Shown: positions 16,402-27,258, numbered from the stretch's first letter. The stretch: DNA of 64,000 nucleotides from an uncultured Bacteroides sp. (GCA_959606905.1 CAUHML010000005.1:49464-113463); one strand, 5' to 3'. The notes: generated from the sequence alone by a model not told the origin. Made by a program: numbers and translations.

Positions 16402-17376
16402 TTAAATGATACTTGTCCGTTTAGTAAAATCAATAATCTCCTGAATATATCCGAAAGCCATACCCACAACGGTATCTGCCGCACCATAATAAACGGCTAC
16501 ACGTTCACCGTCCTGTAAAGCTGCACAAGGAAATACCACATTAGGGACATCCCCTTGAAGTTCATAAGGAGCAGCAGGGCCAAGCAGGTATTCGCGAGTA
16601 CGATAAAGTACCTTTTCCGGATGATTTTTATCAAGTATGGCAGCCCCCATCGCATAGCGGAAACCATTACAAGTAGTAATAACCCCATGATAAAAGAGTA
16701 ACCAGCCTTCATCTGTCAGGAAAGGAACAGAACCTGCACCGATCTTTGTGCATTGCCATGCACTTTCAGGGAATGGAGTTACTTTCATTACGCAACGATG
16801 CTCTCCCCAATATTTCATATCCGGACTGAAACTGATATATATATCACCAAACGGAGTATGACCGTTATCACTAGGACGACTCAACATTGCATATTTGCCG
16901 CCTATCTTTTGCGGAAAAAGAACGCCATTACGATTGAAAGGTAAGAAAGCATTCTCACATTGAAAAAACTCTTCAAAATCAAAAGTATAAGCGATACCGA
17001 TTGTAGGACCATGGTAACCGTTGCACCAAGTTATCCAATAACGGTCTTCAATCCATGTGACACGAGGGTCATATTTATACTCCGATTCAATCATTTCTGT
17101 ATTACCGGCCTTGAATTTTATAGGTTCATGGCTGATATCCCAATGAATACCGTCTTTGCTGAATCCTGTAAAGATATTCATCTGCACAGCTTTATTATCA
17201 CAACGGAATACCCCTGCAAACCCCTCCTTAAAAGGTACGACCGCACTGTTGAAAATACTGTTAGATGAGGGAATATGATAACGTCCTATAACCGGATTTT
17301 GTGAATAGCGCCACATAACGTCTGTACATCCGGACGGACGGTCTTCCCAAGGCATTTGAATCTTACTCATAATCAT
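16402..17376 (-). CDS. GH130 mannoside phosphorylase, probably Man-beta-1,4-GlcNAc phosphorylase
   Basis: A 324-residue cytoplasmic five-bladed beta-propeller enzyme. The start may be at 17376 (MIM) or 17370 ([12 protein letters not shown]). The conserved KYDPRVTW segment (~105) holds the catalytic Asp, and [12 protein letters not shown] and LFYHGV are family motifs that bind sugar and phosphate. In B. thetaiotaomicron the GH130 protein BT1033, encoded between a GH92 gene and a transporter gene, phosphorolyses beta-1,4-mannosyl-GlcNAc to mannose-1-phosphate and GlcNAc. The same neighbours here support that role by inference. It follows the MFS gene by 16 bp. Confidence 0.9.
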   Translation of the reverse strand: MIMSKIQMPWEDRPSGCTDVMWRYSQNPVIGRYHIPSSNSIFNSAVVPFKEGFAGVFRCDNKAVQMNIFTGFSKDGIHWDISHEPIKFKAGNTEMIESEYKYDPRVTWIEDRYWITWCNGYHGPTIGIAYTFDFEEFFQCENAFLPFNRNGVLFPQKIGGKYAMLSRPSDNGHTPFGDIYISFSPDMKYWGEHRCVMKVTPFPESAWQCTKIGAGSVPFLTDEGWLLFYHGVITTCNGFRYAMGAAILDKNHPEKVLYRTREYLLGPAAPYELQGDVPNVVFPCAALQDGERVAVYYGAADTVVGMAFGYIQEIIDFTKRTSII

Positions 17377-17392
17377 TAAATTTTTATGTTAT

Positions 17393-18718
17393 TTATTTTT
17401 TTGAATCATCATAAGTGAATGGTATAAAATAGGTAATCAGAAAAGCCGGAATTGTAGCAATCAAAACATAGATGAAGAAATTCCGATATCCTAATAAATC
17501 ACTGAAATAGCCACTAACCATGCCCGGAAGCATTACTCCCAAGTTCATAATTCCGGATGCAAATGCATAATGCGACATTTGATGTTTCCCCGGAGCTATC
17601 TGTTGCATCATAAACAGTGTCAAACCGACAAAGCCAAAACCATAACCAAAATATTCCATAGTAATACAGGTTCCTATCAGATAAACATTGGTTGGTTGAG
17701 TTACAGCCAGAAAAGTATAGGCCACAAACGGAAGATTAAAAATACAACAAAGTGTAAAAAGTGTCCGTTTTAACCCGAACTTAGAGACATAGATACCTGC
17801 CAGCAAAGAGCCGAGCACAAAAGCTGCCGAACCAAAAACTCCGTTTAACGTACCTATCTCTTTTAAAGACAATCCCAATCCGCCAACTTCTCTTGAAGCA
17901 CGTAAGAAAAGTGGAGCTATCTTCATAATAAATCCTTCCGCCAAACGATATAATATAATAAAGCAGATATAGTAAAAAATATGCTTTTTAGTAAAGAAAT
18001 TAGCAATTACCGCTACTAACTCCCGCCCTACTTCTGAGGTCGTCTTTTTTGTTGTAGACGGTATCTGATTAGACGGCAACATCCTTATATGATAGAGACC
18101 TATTAATACCATTATTGCCGCAATCACAGCAAAAATAATCATCCATGCATAAGAATATGCTCCTTTATTTGCTTCTAAAGAAGCCCCTTCTATTGCCCCA
18201 AAGTATTCTGCCAGTGCTCCCGCCATAGCAACTAATCCTCCGTTAGCTACCAACTTAGCAACATTATAAAATGCACCTTGCACTCCAATATATTTTGCCT
18301 GTTCTTCTTTATTCAGTTCAGCCATATATACACCGTCACAAGCTATGTCATGGGTAGCCCCACTAAAAGCAATAACAGCCATTGTAGAAATGCTAATAGC
18401 AAAAAAGTAATCGAAAAATAAAGAAAAAGCCACTATCCCAAATAATACCCCACTCAACAACTCTGTCACTAATACGAAAAACTTTTTCGTCCGATACATC
18501 TCAAGAAAAGGACTCCACAGGAATTTCAGTGTCCAAGGCATCATAATAAGAGAAGTCCAGAATGCTATTTGCGTATCTGAAATTCCTAAATCCTTGAACA
18601 TAAATACAGAAACCAGATTAATAGCAATAAAGGGAAGCCCCATTGCAAAGTAAGCGGTAGGCACCCAGTAAACCGGGTTGATAGTTTTCTGTTGAGAAAC
18701 TGTTTTATTCTGCTGCAT
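17393..18718 (-). CDS. MFS transporter, probable Man-GlcNAc disaccharide importer
   Basis: A 441-residue inner-membrane protein with 12 predicted helices, of the AmpG/PAT-like MFS group (N-terminus VYWVPTAYFAMGLPFIAI; loop TLKFLWSPFLEMY with the family WSP motif). It is the first gene of the GH92-GH130 operon. It should import the mannosyl-GlcNAc unit released in the periplasm so that the GH130 enzyme can phosphorolyse it. That role is inferred from operon context and the B. thetaiotaomicron parallel. No clear promoter was found upstream in 18719-18900. Confidence 0.88.
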   Translation of the reverse strand: MQQNKTVSQQKTINPVYWVPTAYFAMGLPFIAINLVSVFMFKDLGISDTQIAFWTSLIMMPWTLKFLWSPFLEMYRTKKFFVLVTELLSGVLFGIVAFSLFFDYFFAISISTMAVIAFSGATHDIACDGVYMAELNKEEQAKYIGVQGAFYNVAKLVANGGLVAMAGALAEYFGAIEGASLEANKGAYSYAWMIIFAVIAAIMVLIGLYHIRMLPSNQIPSTTKKTTSEVGRELVAVIANFFTKKHIFYYICFIILYRLAEGFIMKIAPLFLRASREVGGLGLSLKEIGTLNGVFGSAAFVLGSLLAGIYVSKFGLKRTLFTLCCIFNLPFVAYTFLAVTQPTNVYLIGTCITMEYFGYGFGFVGLTLFMMQQIAPGKHQMSHYAFASGIMNLGVMLPGMVSGYFSDLLGYRNFFIYVLIATIPAFLITYFIPFTYDDSKK

Positions 18719-18917
18719 AAATCATAGTATATAGATGAAAAAAAATCTAATCCATTTATATATAATACAACTAAAAGAGGAAAACTACTAACGCCTCTCC
18801 TCTATTTTTTATTTTATTATCACTCTGTCTACTAATGATGATATAGTCAACAGCACAAATATACTAAGGAAAAATCTTTTTATCATGTTTTTATTTCGTT
18901 TCTTCTACTACTTTCAT

Positions 18918-18925
18918 TATTTTTG
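18918..18925 (+). promoter_or_regulatory. -7 box for addA-like gene
   Basis: TATTTTTG lies 27 bp before the ATG at 18953. The -33 region is weak. Confidence 0.45.
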
Positions 18926-18952
18926 TCTTATATAACACCCAATCATTAAATA

Positions 18953-21900
18953 ATGAGTGAACTCTTAGTCTATAAAGCCTCCGCCGGTTCAGGTAAAACA
19001 TTTACCCTGGCCGTGGAATATATCAAACTATTAATTCTAAACCCGCGAGCCTATCGTCAGATTCTTGCCGTAACCTTCACTAATAAGGCGACAGCAGAAA
19101 TGAAAGAACGTATTCTTAGTCAGCTGTACGGTATTCAGACAGGAGACAAAGGATCCGAAGCCTATCTCAACCGTATCAAAGAAGAAACGGGAAAAACAGA
19201 GCAGGAAATACGGGAAGCAGCAAGCATTGCCCTTGGTTATATGTTACACGACTACAGTCGGTTTCGGGTAGAAACAATAGATTCTTTTTTCCAGTCTGTT
19301 ATGCGCAATCTGGCTCGCGAACTGGAATTAAGCCCTAACCTGAATATCGAACTGAACAATACGGAAGTGCTTAGTGAAGCGGTAGACAGTATGATTGAGA
19401 AATTAGGCCCTACCTCTCCTGTCCTCGCATGGCTACTGGATTATATCAATGAGCGGATTGCAGACGACAAACGTTGGAACGTATCGGACGAAGTCAAGAA
19501 TTTCGGCCGTAATATATTCGATGAAGGATATATAGAAAAAGGAGAAGGACTCCGTCATCGGCTACGCAATCCGGATACCATTAAAGAATACCGTAAACAG
19601 TTGAAAGCACTGGAGACTGAGATTTTGGAACAAATGAAGGGATTCTATGATCAGTTTGAAGGAGAATTAGACGGACATGCGTTAACTGCTGACGATCTGA
19701 AAAACGGTTCACGAGGAATCGGAAGTTATTTCCGTAAGCTCAACAACGGTATTTTAGGTAACGATGTTCGCAATGTTACAGTAGAAAAGTGTCTGGAAGA
19801 TGCCAAAAACTGGGCTACAAAAACGTCTCCACGCTATGCAGACATTATTGCTTTAGCCAATTCCAGCCTTATGCAGATTTTGGAAGATGCAGAAAAGTTA
19901 CGATCAAAAAATAACCTGTTACTGAATAGTTGCCGACTGTCTTTGCAGCATCTCAACAAAGTACAACTTCTCGCCAATATCGACGAAGAAGTACGCGAGT
20001 TAAACCGGGAAAATAATCGGTTCCTACTCTCAGACACCAATGCCCTGCTCCACCAATTAGTAAAAGACGGTGATTCCTCTTTCGTATTCGAAAAGATAGG
20101 AACGAACATCCGCAATGTTATGATTGACGAGTTTCAGGATACCAGCCGGATGCAATGGGGTAATTTCAAACTGTTATTGCTCGAAGGATTATCCCAGGGA
20201 GCCGACAGCTTGATTGTAGGAGATGTCAAACAGTCAATCTACCGTTGGCGTAATGGCGACTGGGGAATCCTCAACGGGTTAAATGACCATATCGACCACT
20301 TCCCGATTCGCGTCAAAACACTGGCAACCAACCGGAGAAGTGAAACGAACATCATCCGGTTTAACAATCATATATTTACGGCCGCTACTGATTATTTGAA
20401 TGGAGTTTATAAAAAACAGCTCAACAAAGATTGTCAAGATCTGCAAAAGGCATATGCAGACGTCGTACAAGAATCTCCCTTAAACACCCAAAAAGGTTAT
20501 GTCAAAGCCTCTTTCCTCGAACCGGACGAAGAACATGACTATACCGAACAGACACTTATCAGCCTGGGAGAAGAAGTCGAACATCTGCTCGCTTCCGGTA
20601 TCCACCTGAACGACATAACTATTTTAGTACGAAAGAATAAAAGTATTCCCCGCATCGCAGATTACTTTGATAAGGAGCTGCATTACAAAATAGTGTCAGA
20701 CGAAGCCTTCCGTCTTGACGCTTCCCTTGCTATCTGCATGATGCTGGATGCTCTTCGTTACCTCTCGGATGAAAACAACAAGATAGCACGGGCCCAACTT
20801 GCCATAGCCTATCAGAATGAGGTCTTACAGAAAGGACTGGATTGGAATACCCTCTTGCTTCTTCCCGCCGAAAGCTATCTTCCTACGGCATTTCTTGATA
20901 AAATAAAAGAGTTTCGGTTAATGCCTCTCTACGAGTTATTGGAAGAATTATTCAGCTTGTTCGAGATGAATCGCATCAAAGAACAAGATGCTTATTTATT
21001 TGCCTTTTTTGATGCAGTAACAGATTATTTGCAAAATAATTCTTCTGAACTCGACGGATTCATTCGCTATTGGGACGAAACTTTGTGTAGCAAAACAATT
21101 CCCAGCGGAGAAATCGAAGGGATCCGGATTTTTTCCATACATAAATCAAAGGGATTGGAATTTCATACCGTGCTTCTTCCTTTCTGTGACTGGAAATTAG
21201 AGAATGAAACGAATAATCAACTGGTATGGTGTGCTCCTCAAGAAGCGCCATTCAATGCTTTAGATATTCTTCCTATTAATTATTCCACGCAAATGGCAGA
21301 ATCTATCTATGGAAACGATTATCTGCATGAACGCCTCCAACTTTGGGTGGATAACCTGAACCTGCTCTATGTAGCGTTTACCCGTGCCGGAAAAAATCTA
21401 ATAATCTGGAGCAGAAAAGGGCAAAAAGGAACAATGTCCGAACTATTAGCAAATACTCTTCCTATGGTTGCCCTCAAAGAAGGAATCGAATGGGAAGAAG
21501 ATTGTTATGAGCAAGGAGAACTCTGTCCGTCCGAAAAAGAAAAGGTCAAAGCCTCCACTAATAAATTAACCCAAAAAGCAGAAAAATTGCCCATTCAAAT
21601 GGAGTCCATGCGGCACGACATCGAGTTCCGGCAATCCAATCGTTCTGCGGACTTTATCCAAGGAATCGAAGAAGAAGATTCGGACGACCGTTTCATCAAT
21701 CGCGGACGTATGTTGCATACTCTGTTTTCTGCCATTGAAACAGCCGATGATATTGATCCGGCTATCGAACGATTAATCTTTGAAGGAGTTATTAGAGACC
21801 AGGAAAAAGAAGATACAGTACGTGAAGTTGTACAGAAAGCGTTTTCATCTCCCGAAATACAAGATTGGTATTCCGGAGAATGGACCCTGTTTAATGAATG

Positions 21901-22123
21901 TGCCATTATATACAAGGAAAAAGGAATATTACAAACTCGTCGCCCGGACCGTGTAATGATGAAAGACGGGCAGGTTGTTGTGGTTGATTTTAAGTTTGGT
22001 AAAGAAAATCCTAAATACAATAAACAAGTGAAAGGATATATGCAACTGTTGACGAAAATGGGTTATAAGAATATTACCGGATACCTGTGGTATGTAGATG
22101 AAGAAAAAATAGAAAAAGTATAA
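18953..22123 (+). CDS. AddA-like UvrD helicase/exonuclease
   Basis: A 1056-residue superfamily 1A helicase with a C-terminal RecB-type nuclease domain. The Walker A motif is KASAGSGKT (Lys15) and Walker B is IDEFQDTSRMQW (~385). The GDVKQSIYRWRNGD, RIFSIHKSKGLEF and YVAFTRAGKNL helicase motifs follow. The nuclease signature is VVVVDFKFGKENPKY near the end, preceded by GRMLHTLFSAIE. With the next gene it forms the Bacteroidetes version of the AddAB double-strand-break end-resection complex, which loads RecA at recombination hotspots. The pair is separated by 50 bp and has the same orientation. Confidence 0.9.
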   Translation: MSELLVYKASAGSGKTFTLAVEYIKLLILNPRAYRQILAVTFTNKATAEMKERILSQLYGIQTGDKGSEAYLNRIKEETGKTEQEIREAASIALGYMLHDYSRFRVETIDSFFQSVMRNLARELELSPNLNIELNNTEVLSEAVDSMIEKLGPTSPVLAWLLDYINERIADDKRWNVSDEVKNFGRNIFDEGYIEKGEGLRHRLRNPDTIKEYRKQLKALETEILEQMKGFYDQFEGELDGHALTADDLKNGSRGIGSYFRKLNNGILGNDVRNVTVEKCLEDAKNWATKTSPRYADIIALANSSLMQILEDAEKLRSKNNLLLNSCRLSLQHLNKVQLLANIDEEVRELNRENNRFLLSDTNALLHQLVKDGDSSFVFEKIGTNIRNVMIDEFQDTSRMQWGNFKLLLLEGLSQGADSLIVGDVKQSIYRWRNGDWGILNGLNDHIDHFPIRVKTLATNRRSETNIIRFNNHIFTAATDYLNGVYKKQLNKDCQDLQKAYADVVQESPLNTQKGYVKASFLEPDEEHDYTEQTLISLGEEVEHLLASGIHLNDITILVRKNKSIPRIADYFDKELHYKIVSDEAFRLDASLAICMMLDALRYLSDENNKIARAQLAIAYQNEVLQKGLDWNTLLLLPAESYLPTAFLDKIKEFRLMPLYELLEELFSLFEMNRIKEQDAYLFAFFDAVTDYLQNNSSELDGFIRYWDETLCSKTIPSGEIEGIRIFSIHKSKGLEFHTVLLPFCDWKLENETNNQLVWCAPQEAPFNALDILPINYSTQMAESIYGNDYLHERLQLWVDNLNLLYVAFTRAGKNLIIWSRKGQKGTMSELLANTLPMVALKEGIEWEEDCYEQGELCPSEKEKVKASTNKLTQKAEKLPIQMESMRHDIEFRQSNRSADFIQGIEEEDSDDRFINRGRMLHTLFSAIETADDIDPAIERLIFEGVIRDQEKEDTVREVVQKAFSSPEIQDWYSGEWTLFNECAIIYKEKGILQTRRPDRVMMKDGQVVVVDFKFGKENPKYNKQVKGYMQLLTKMGYKNITGYLWYVDEEKIEKV

Positions 22124-22173
22124 GACAGAACTCCGATTACAATAATATGAATTAGAAAAACGATTTAATCAAT

Positions 22174-25035
22174 ATGCAATCATTTCTCCAATTAGTAGCT
22201 CATGACCTATATGCCAAAATAGGAAATGACCTCTCTCGCACAGTACTCATCTTCCCTAACAAACGTGCCAACCTGTTCTTCAATGAATATCTGGCGGGAG
22301 AATCCGATCAACCGATATGGTCACCTGCCGCTATGAGTATCAGTGATCTGTTTCAGAAGCTATCTGTACAGAAAACCGGTGATCCGATTCGATTGGTTTG
22401 TGAACTCTACAAAGTATTCAAGGAAGAAACAGAAAGTCAGGAGACATTAGATGACTTCTATTTTTGGGGAGAACTGTTAATCAGTGACTTTGATGATGTA
22501 GACAAAAATTTGGTGGATGCAGATAAGCTCTTCAGCAATCTGCAAGACTTAAAAAGTCTAATGGATGACTACGAATTTCTAGATAAAGAACAGGAAGAAG
22601 CAATTCAACAATTCTTCCGGAATTTCTCCATTGAGCGCCGCACGGAGCTCAAAGAGAAATTCATATCTCTTTGGGATAAGTTAGGCACAATCTATCACCA
22701 TTACCGGAAAAACTTAACTGAGTTAGGCATTGCTTATGAAGGAATGCTTTATCGCAATGTTATCGAACAACTTGATACAGATCAACTTAAATACGACAAA
22801 TATATATTTGTCGGCTTCAATGTGTTGAATAAAGTAGAAAAAGAATTCTTCCGAAAACTGCAAAAAGCAGATAAAGCAATATTCTATTGGGATTATGACA
22901 TCTTCTATACCCAACAAATCAAAAAACATGAGGCCGGAGAATTTATTAACCGCAACCTGAAAGATTTCCCGAACGAACTGCCTGCCAGCTACTTTGACTC
23001 CCTAAAGAAACCGAAGAAGATACGTTACATCTCCGCTTCTACTGAGAATGCGCAAGCACGTTTCCTTCCCGAATGGATACGTACTACTTTCTCATCCGAT
23101 AATGAAAAAGAAAATGCCGTAGTTCTTTGCAATGAAGCCTTGTTGCTTCCCGTACTCCATTCTATCCCGGAAGAAGTGAAGAATGTCAATATCACAATGG
23201 GATTCCCATTGGCACAAACTCCGGTTTATAGTTTTATCAATGCGGCTATGGAACTACAAACCAATGGCTACCGTTTTGATACCGGTCGTTTCACCTACGA
23301 AACCGTATCAGCTATACTAAAACATCCATATACCCGCCAATTATCGACAAAAGCAGATATAATAGAACGGGAACTTACAAAAACCAACCGTTTCTATCCG
23401 CTTCCCTCGGAATTGAAACAAGATGAGTTTCTAGCTAATCTTTTCACTCCCCGTAACGGTATCAAGGAGCTATGTAATTATCTTATCGGACTTATCAAAG
23501 ATATCTCTACCCTATACCGTAAAGAAGGAGAATACAACGATATATTCAACCAACTATATCGTGAATCTCTTTTTCAAAGCTTTTTGAAAATCAACCGTTT
23601 ATATAGTTTGATTGAAAGTGGAGAATTAAATATACAGACCCATACACTGAAAAGATTAATCAGTAAAGTACTGACAAGTTCCAATATACCTTTCCACGGA
23701 GAACCTGCCATTGGAATGCAAGTTATGGGAGTACTTGAAACACGTAACCTTGACTTCCGTAATCTTGTAATGCTTTCGCTCAATGAAGGACAACTTCCTA
23801 AAACCGGTGGAGAATCTTCTTTTATTCCCTATAACCTTCGGAAAGCCTTCGGCATGACGACTATTGAGCACAAAAATGCAGTCTACGCATACTATTTCTA
23901 TCGCTTGATACAGCGGGCAGAAAATATCACCTTGCTCTACAATACCTCTTCCGACGGCCTGAATCGCGGAGAGGAGTCCCGTTTCATGCTACAATTATTA
24001 GTAGAAGGTCCTCATGAGATTACTCGTGAATATTTAGAGGCCGGACAATCTCCCCAAAGTACCCCAAAAATAGAAATACCAAAAACACAGAAAATATTAG
24101 AACGATTATACCATATCTATGACGTTACCAATCCTAAGTCCCTCATTCTCTCTCCTTCAGCCCTTAATACATATCTCGACTGCCGTTTGAGATTCTACTT
24201 CCGCTATATAGCCGGATTAAAAACACCGGAAGAAGTGAGTGCGGAAATTGACTCCGCGTTATTCGGAACAATCTTTCACCGCTCTGCCGAACTAGCCTAT
24301 ACTGAACTGACATCCAATGGACAAATGATACAGAAAGAGGATCTTGAACGCTTATTACGTAACGATGTTAAATTACAAGGTTACGTTGATCAGGCTTTCA
24401 AAGAAGAATTTTTCAAGGTTAAGCCGGAAGAAAAACCGGAATATAACGGTGTACAACTCATTAATTCCAAAGTAATCACCTCCTATCTGCGACAACTATT
24501 ACGCAATGACCTCCAATATGCCCCTTTCGAAATGGTTGCTATGGAACAAGCTGTTTCCGAAAAGATAACTATTCAAACTGACCTAGGTCCCTTCACAGTT
24601 CGCTTGGGCGGAACCATAGACCGCATGGATGCCAAAGAAAGCACATTACGGATTGTTGACTATAAAACCGGAGGAAACCCCAAGACACCGGCTAATATCG
24701 AACAATTGTTCACCCCTTCGGAAACACGTCCGAACTATATCTTCCAAACTTTCCTGTATGCCTCCATTATGTGCCGGCAACAAACATTGAAAGTGGCTCC
24801 TGCCCTGCTCTATATTCACCGGGCAGCTTCCGATAGTTACTCACCTGTTATAGAAATGGGAGAACCCCGCCAGCCAAAGATACCGGTCAATAACTTCACC
24901 TTTTTCGAAGACGAGTTCCGCAAGCGATTACAAACATTATTAGAAGAGATTTTCAGTGAAAACGAACCTTTCACTCAAACAGAAGATATTAAAAAGTGTA
25001 GTTACTGCGATTTCAAAGCAATCTGCAAACGATGA
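22174..25035 (+). CDS. AddB-like PD-(D/E)XK nuclease with iron-sulfur cysteines
   Basis: A 953-residue partner of the upstream helicase. The N-terminal ~700 residues form an inactivated helicase-like fold without Walker A; LIFPNKRANLFFNEYLA is near the start. The nuclease domain has FGTIFHRSAELAY, then RIVDYKTGG (the D-x-K core). Four cysteines, one in YLDCRLRFYF and three in CSYCDFKAIC at the end, match the AddB 4Fe-4S staple. It should cut the 5'-ended strand during end processing. The gene ends 29 bp before the convergent terminator. Confidence 0.88.
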   Translation: MQSFLQLVAHDLYAKIGNDLSRTVLIFPNKRANLFFNEYLAGESDQPIWSPAAMSISDLFQKLSVQKTGDPIRLVCELYKVFKEETESQETLDDFYFWGELLISDFDDVDKNLVDADKLFSNLQDLKSLMDDYEFLDKEQEEAIQQFFRNFSIERRTELKEKFISLWDKLGTIYHHYRKNLTELGIAYEGMLYRNVIEQLDTDQLKYDKYIFVGFNVLNKVEKEFFRKLQKADKAIFYWDYDIFYTQQIKKHEAGEFINRNLKDFPNELPASYFDSLKKPKKIRYISASTENAQARFLPEWIRTTFSSDNEKENAVVLCNEALLLPVLHSIPEEVKNVNITMGFPLAQTPVYSFINAAMELQTNGYRFDTGRFTYETVSAILKHPYTRQLSTKADIIERELTKTNRFYPLPSELKQDEFLANLFTPRNGIKELCNYLIGLIKDISTLYRKEGEYNDIFNQLYRESLFQSFLKINRLYSLIESGELNIQTHTLKRLISKVLTSSNIPFHGEPAIGMQVMGVLETRNLDFRNLVMLSLNEGQLPKTGGESSFIPYNLRKAFGMTTIEHKNAVYAYYFYRLIQRAENITLLYNTSSDGLNRGEESRFMLQLLVEGPHEITREYLEAGQSPQSTPKIEIPKTQKILERLYHIYDVTNPKSLILSPSALNTYLDCRLRFYFRYIAGLKTPEEVSAEIDSALFGTIFHRSAELAYTELTSNGQMIQKEDLERLLRNDVKLQGYVDQAFKEEFFKVKPEEKPEYNGVQLINSKVITSYLRQLLRNDLQYAPFEMVAMEQAVSEKITIQTDLGPFTVRLGGTIDRMDAKESTLRIVDYKTGGNPKTPANIEQLFTPSETRPNYIFQTFLYASIMCRQQTLKVAPALLYIHRAASDSYSPVIEMGEPRQPKIPVNNFTFFEDEFRKRLQTLLEEIFSENEPFTQTEDIKKCSYCDFKAICKR

Positions 25036-25064
25036 GCATAAATATGATAATGATTGAATAAAAA

Positions 25065-25110
25065 ATGAACGGTGAATGCTGCATACAAGCACAAAACATT
25101 CACCGTTCAT
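25065..25110. terminator. Bidirectional terminator between addB-like gene and kinase gene
   Basis: ATGAACGGTGAATG pairs perfectly with CATTCACCGTTCAT (14 bp) across an 18-base loop. A-rich and T-rich flanks are present on opposite sides. It separates convergent genes. Confidence 0.8.
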
Positions 25111-25135
25111 GATTTATAAATTACCGTTTCATATT

Positions 25136-26269
25136 CTATTTTTCCAGTAATGGAATTGAGAAACTAAATGTAGATCCCTCTCCCTTCTTTGAAGTAAACC
25201 AGAGTTTACCACCATTCTTGATAACAAAGTCCTTACACAACAACAATCCGAGTCCTGAACCTTCTTCGTTATTTGTACCGAAGGTACTAAAGTGCGTATC
25301 CGTATGAAGCAACTTCCTCTGATTTTCTTCATCAATGCCGCATCCGCTATCTTTCACACTAACGATTGCCATACCGTCTTCCTCAGCCAACGATACCACC
25401 ACTTCCGCCCCCTCATTGCTAAACTTGATAGCATTACTAATCAGGTTACGGATTACCGTTTTAACCATATCAATATCAGCACGAACAGCTACATCTGCAA
25501 CAGGTACATCCTGCACAATCTTAATATTCTTCAAGCCGGCTACCATTGTAAAGATCTCACTTACCCCCTCTACAACTTCTACCATATTGATATCCTGATA
25601 AACCACCTTCAATTTGCCAATCTGGCTTTTCGTCCATTTCAGCAGATTATCAAGTAATGAAAATACATCTTCAGTAGTTTGATTCGCCATTGTAAGCAAC
25701 TCATACATCTCCTCGCCGATTGTTTCGCTCGGCAGGTTCAGAATCAACATATTCAGTACCATTTTGATAGACCCCATTGGCGAACGTAGGTCATGCGCAA
25801 TCACAGAATAGAGTTTATCACGTCCCATAATTGTCTTACGTAATTCCTCTGTTTGTGCAACAATAATTCGTTTAGCCGCCACTAGAGAAATCTGATGTGT
25901 TACACGAATTATCAATTCTTCCTTGTTGAAAGGTTTCGAAATAAAATCATTACCTCCTACTTGGAATCCTTTTACGATGTCCGCCGTACTATTCAGCGCA
26001 GTCAGAAAAATAATAGGAATTTCAGACATTTCCGGATCTGCCTTCATCTGTTGAGCCACTTCAAATCCACTGATATCCGGCATCATTACATCCAGCAACA
26101 CCAAATCCGGTTTTTCCTTCTTCACCTGTTCCAATGCTTGCGTGCCGTTACCGGCAGTTACAATATTGAATTTCTCATTAGTCAAAAGGACCTTCAACAA
26201 AAGGACATTTGATATTACATCGTCCACAATAAGGACTTTATATTCAGAAGGATTTATTTCCATATTCAT
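25136..26269 (-). CDS. Response regulator/histidine kinase hybrid (receiver at N-terminus)
   Basis: A 377-residue cytoplasmic signalling protein. The receiver domain covers residues ~9-125 with phosphoacceptor Asp in LVLLDVMMP (~57) and the conserved Lys in SKPFNKEE. A HisKA domain follows with VIAHDLRSPMGS (His ~157). The ATPase has N-box NLISNAIKF, DSGCGID and GSGLGL. All key residues are intact, so it can autophosphorylate and receive phosphate, unlike the regulator at 8753. It has no membrane segment or DNA-binding domain and no adjacent output gene. It may modulate another response regulator. Confidence 0.9.
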   Translation of the reverse strand: MNMEINPSEYKVLIVDDVISNVLLLKVLLTNEKFNIVTAGNGTQALEQVKKEKPDLVLLDVMMPDISGFEVAQQMKADPEMSEIPIIFLTALNSTADIVKGFQVGGNDFISKPFNKEELIIRVTHQISLVAAKRIIVAQTEELRKTIMGRDKLYSVIAHDLRSPMGSIKMVLNMLILNLPSETIGEEMYELLTMANQTTEDVFSLLDNLLKWTKSQIGKLKVVYQDINMVEVVEGVSEIFTMVAGLKNIKIVQDVPVADVAVRADIDMVKTVIRNLISNAIKFSNEGAEVVVSLAEEDGMAIVSVKDSGCGIDEENQRKLLHTDTHFSTFGTNNEEGSGLGLLLCKDFVIKNGGKLWFTSKKGEGSTFSFSIPLLEK

Positions 26270-26288
26270 AATTATCTTATTTTATGCA

Positions 26289-27218
26289 TCAGACAGTTTT
26301 AAAATATTCAATCATACGCTTCAGCCCGTCTTCCAATTCAATAGTAGGCTGCCAGCTGAGTTTTTCTTTTGCCAGTGTGATATCCGGCTGACGTTGTTTC
26401 GGGTCATCATCCGGCAACTGCTTAAATACAATTCTCGAAGAAGAACTGGTCATACGAATTATTCTCTCTGCCAATTCCAATACGGGAAACTCATTTGGAT
26501 TTCCAAGATTCACAGGTCCCGTAAATTCATCTTCCGTATTCATCATTCGTATCATCCCTTCAACCAAATCATCAATATATTGGAAACTACGTGTCTGTTT
26601 CCCGTCTCCATAAATAGTAATATCTTCATTATGTAGCGCTTGTAAAATGAAATTAGAAACGACTCGTCCGTCATTCGGCAACATCCGTGGACCATACGTA
26701 TTGAATATACGAATAATCTTCACACGCACATTATTCTGACGATGATAATCCATAAACAAAGTTTCCGCACAGCGTTTTCCTTCATCATAACATGATCTGT
26801 ATCCTACCGGATTCACGTTTCCCCAATAACTTTCCGGTTGCGGGTGAACAATTGGGTCTCCATATACCTCACTGGTAGAAGCCTGCAATATTTTAGCATC
26901 CAATCTCATTGCCAGTCCCAACATATTAATTGCTCCCATTACAGATGTTTTGGCAGTCTGAATCGGGTCATGTTGATAATGGATAGGAGATGCCGGACAA
27001 GCCAAATTATAAATCTCATCGACTTCAGCAGAATAAGGGTAAGTGACATCGTGTCGTACCACCTCAAAATGATGATTATCCATCAAATGCATGATGTTAT
27101 CTTTTGATCCTGTAAAAAAATTATCAAGGCATATCACGTCATGACCTTCGTTTATAAGCCGGGTACAGAGATGAGAGCCAATGAATCCGGCTCCGCCACT
27201 AACCAATATTCTTTTCAT
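26289..27218 (-). CDS. uxs: UDP-glucuronate decarboxylase (UDP-xylose synthase), extended SDR
   Basis: A 309-residue NAD+-dependent extended [12 protein letters not shown] is the Rossmann motif, [13 protein letters not shown] is the signature of UXS-type enzymes, TSEVYGDP carries the active Thr/Ser, and YDEGKR is the YxxxK catalytic pair. [10 protein letters not shown] and the [12 protein letters not shown] segment also match UXS rather than 4-epimerases. It converts UDP-glucuronate to UDP-xylose, or makes the 4-keto intermediate, supplying precursors for surface polysaccharides. It ends 20 bp before the kinase gene start; the two may share a transcript. Confidence 0.9.
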   Translation of the reverse strand: MKRILVSGGAGFIGSHLCTRLINEGHDVICLDNFFTGSKDNIMHLMDNHHFEVVRHDVTYPYSAEVDEIYNLACPASPIHYQHDPIQTAKTSVMGAINMLGLAMRLDAKILQASTSEVYGDPIVHPQPESYWGNVNPVGYRSCYDEGKRCAETLFMDYHRQNNVRVKIIRIFNTYGPRMLPNDGRVVSNFILQALHNEDITIYGDGKQTRSFQYIDDLVEGMIRMMNTEDEFTGPVNLGNPNEFPVLELAERIIRMTSSSSRIVFKQLPDDDPKQRQPDITLAKEKLSWQPTIELEDGLKRMIEYFKTV

Positions 27219-27243
27219 TATATATTTTTCTATTGTTTACTAA

Positions 27244-27258
27244 AGAGACACTGTCTCT
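27244..27258. promoter_or_regulatory. 15-bp palindrome in the uxs leader
   Basis: AGAGACACTGTCTCT, with arms of 7 bp around a central C. It lies between the -7 box (27277-27284) and the uxs ATG (27218), so it would be transcribed. It is a possible operator or small RNA hairpin. Confidence 0.4.
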
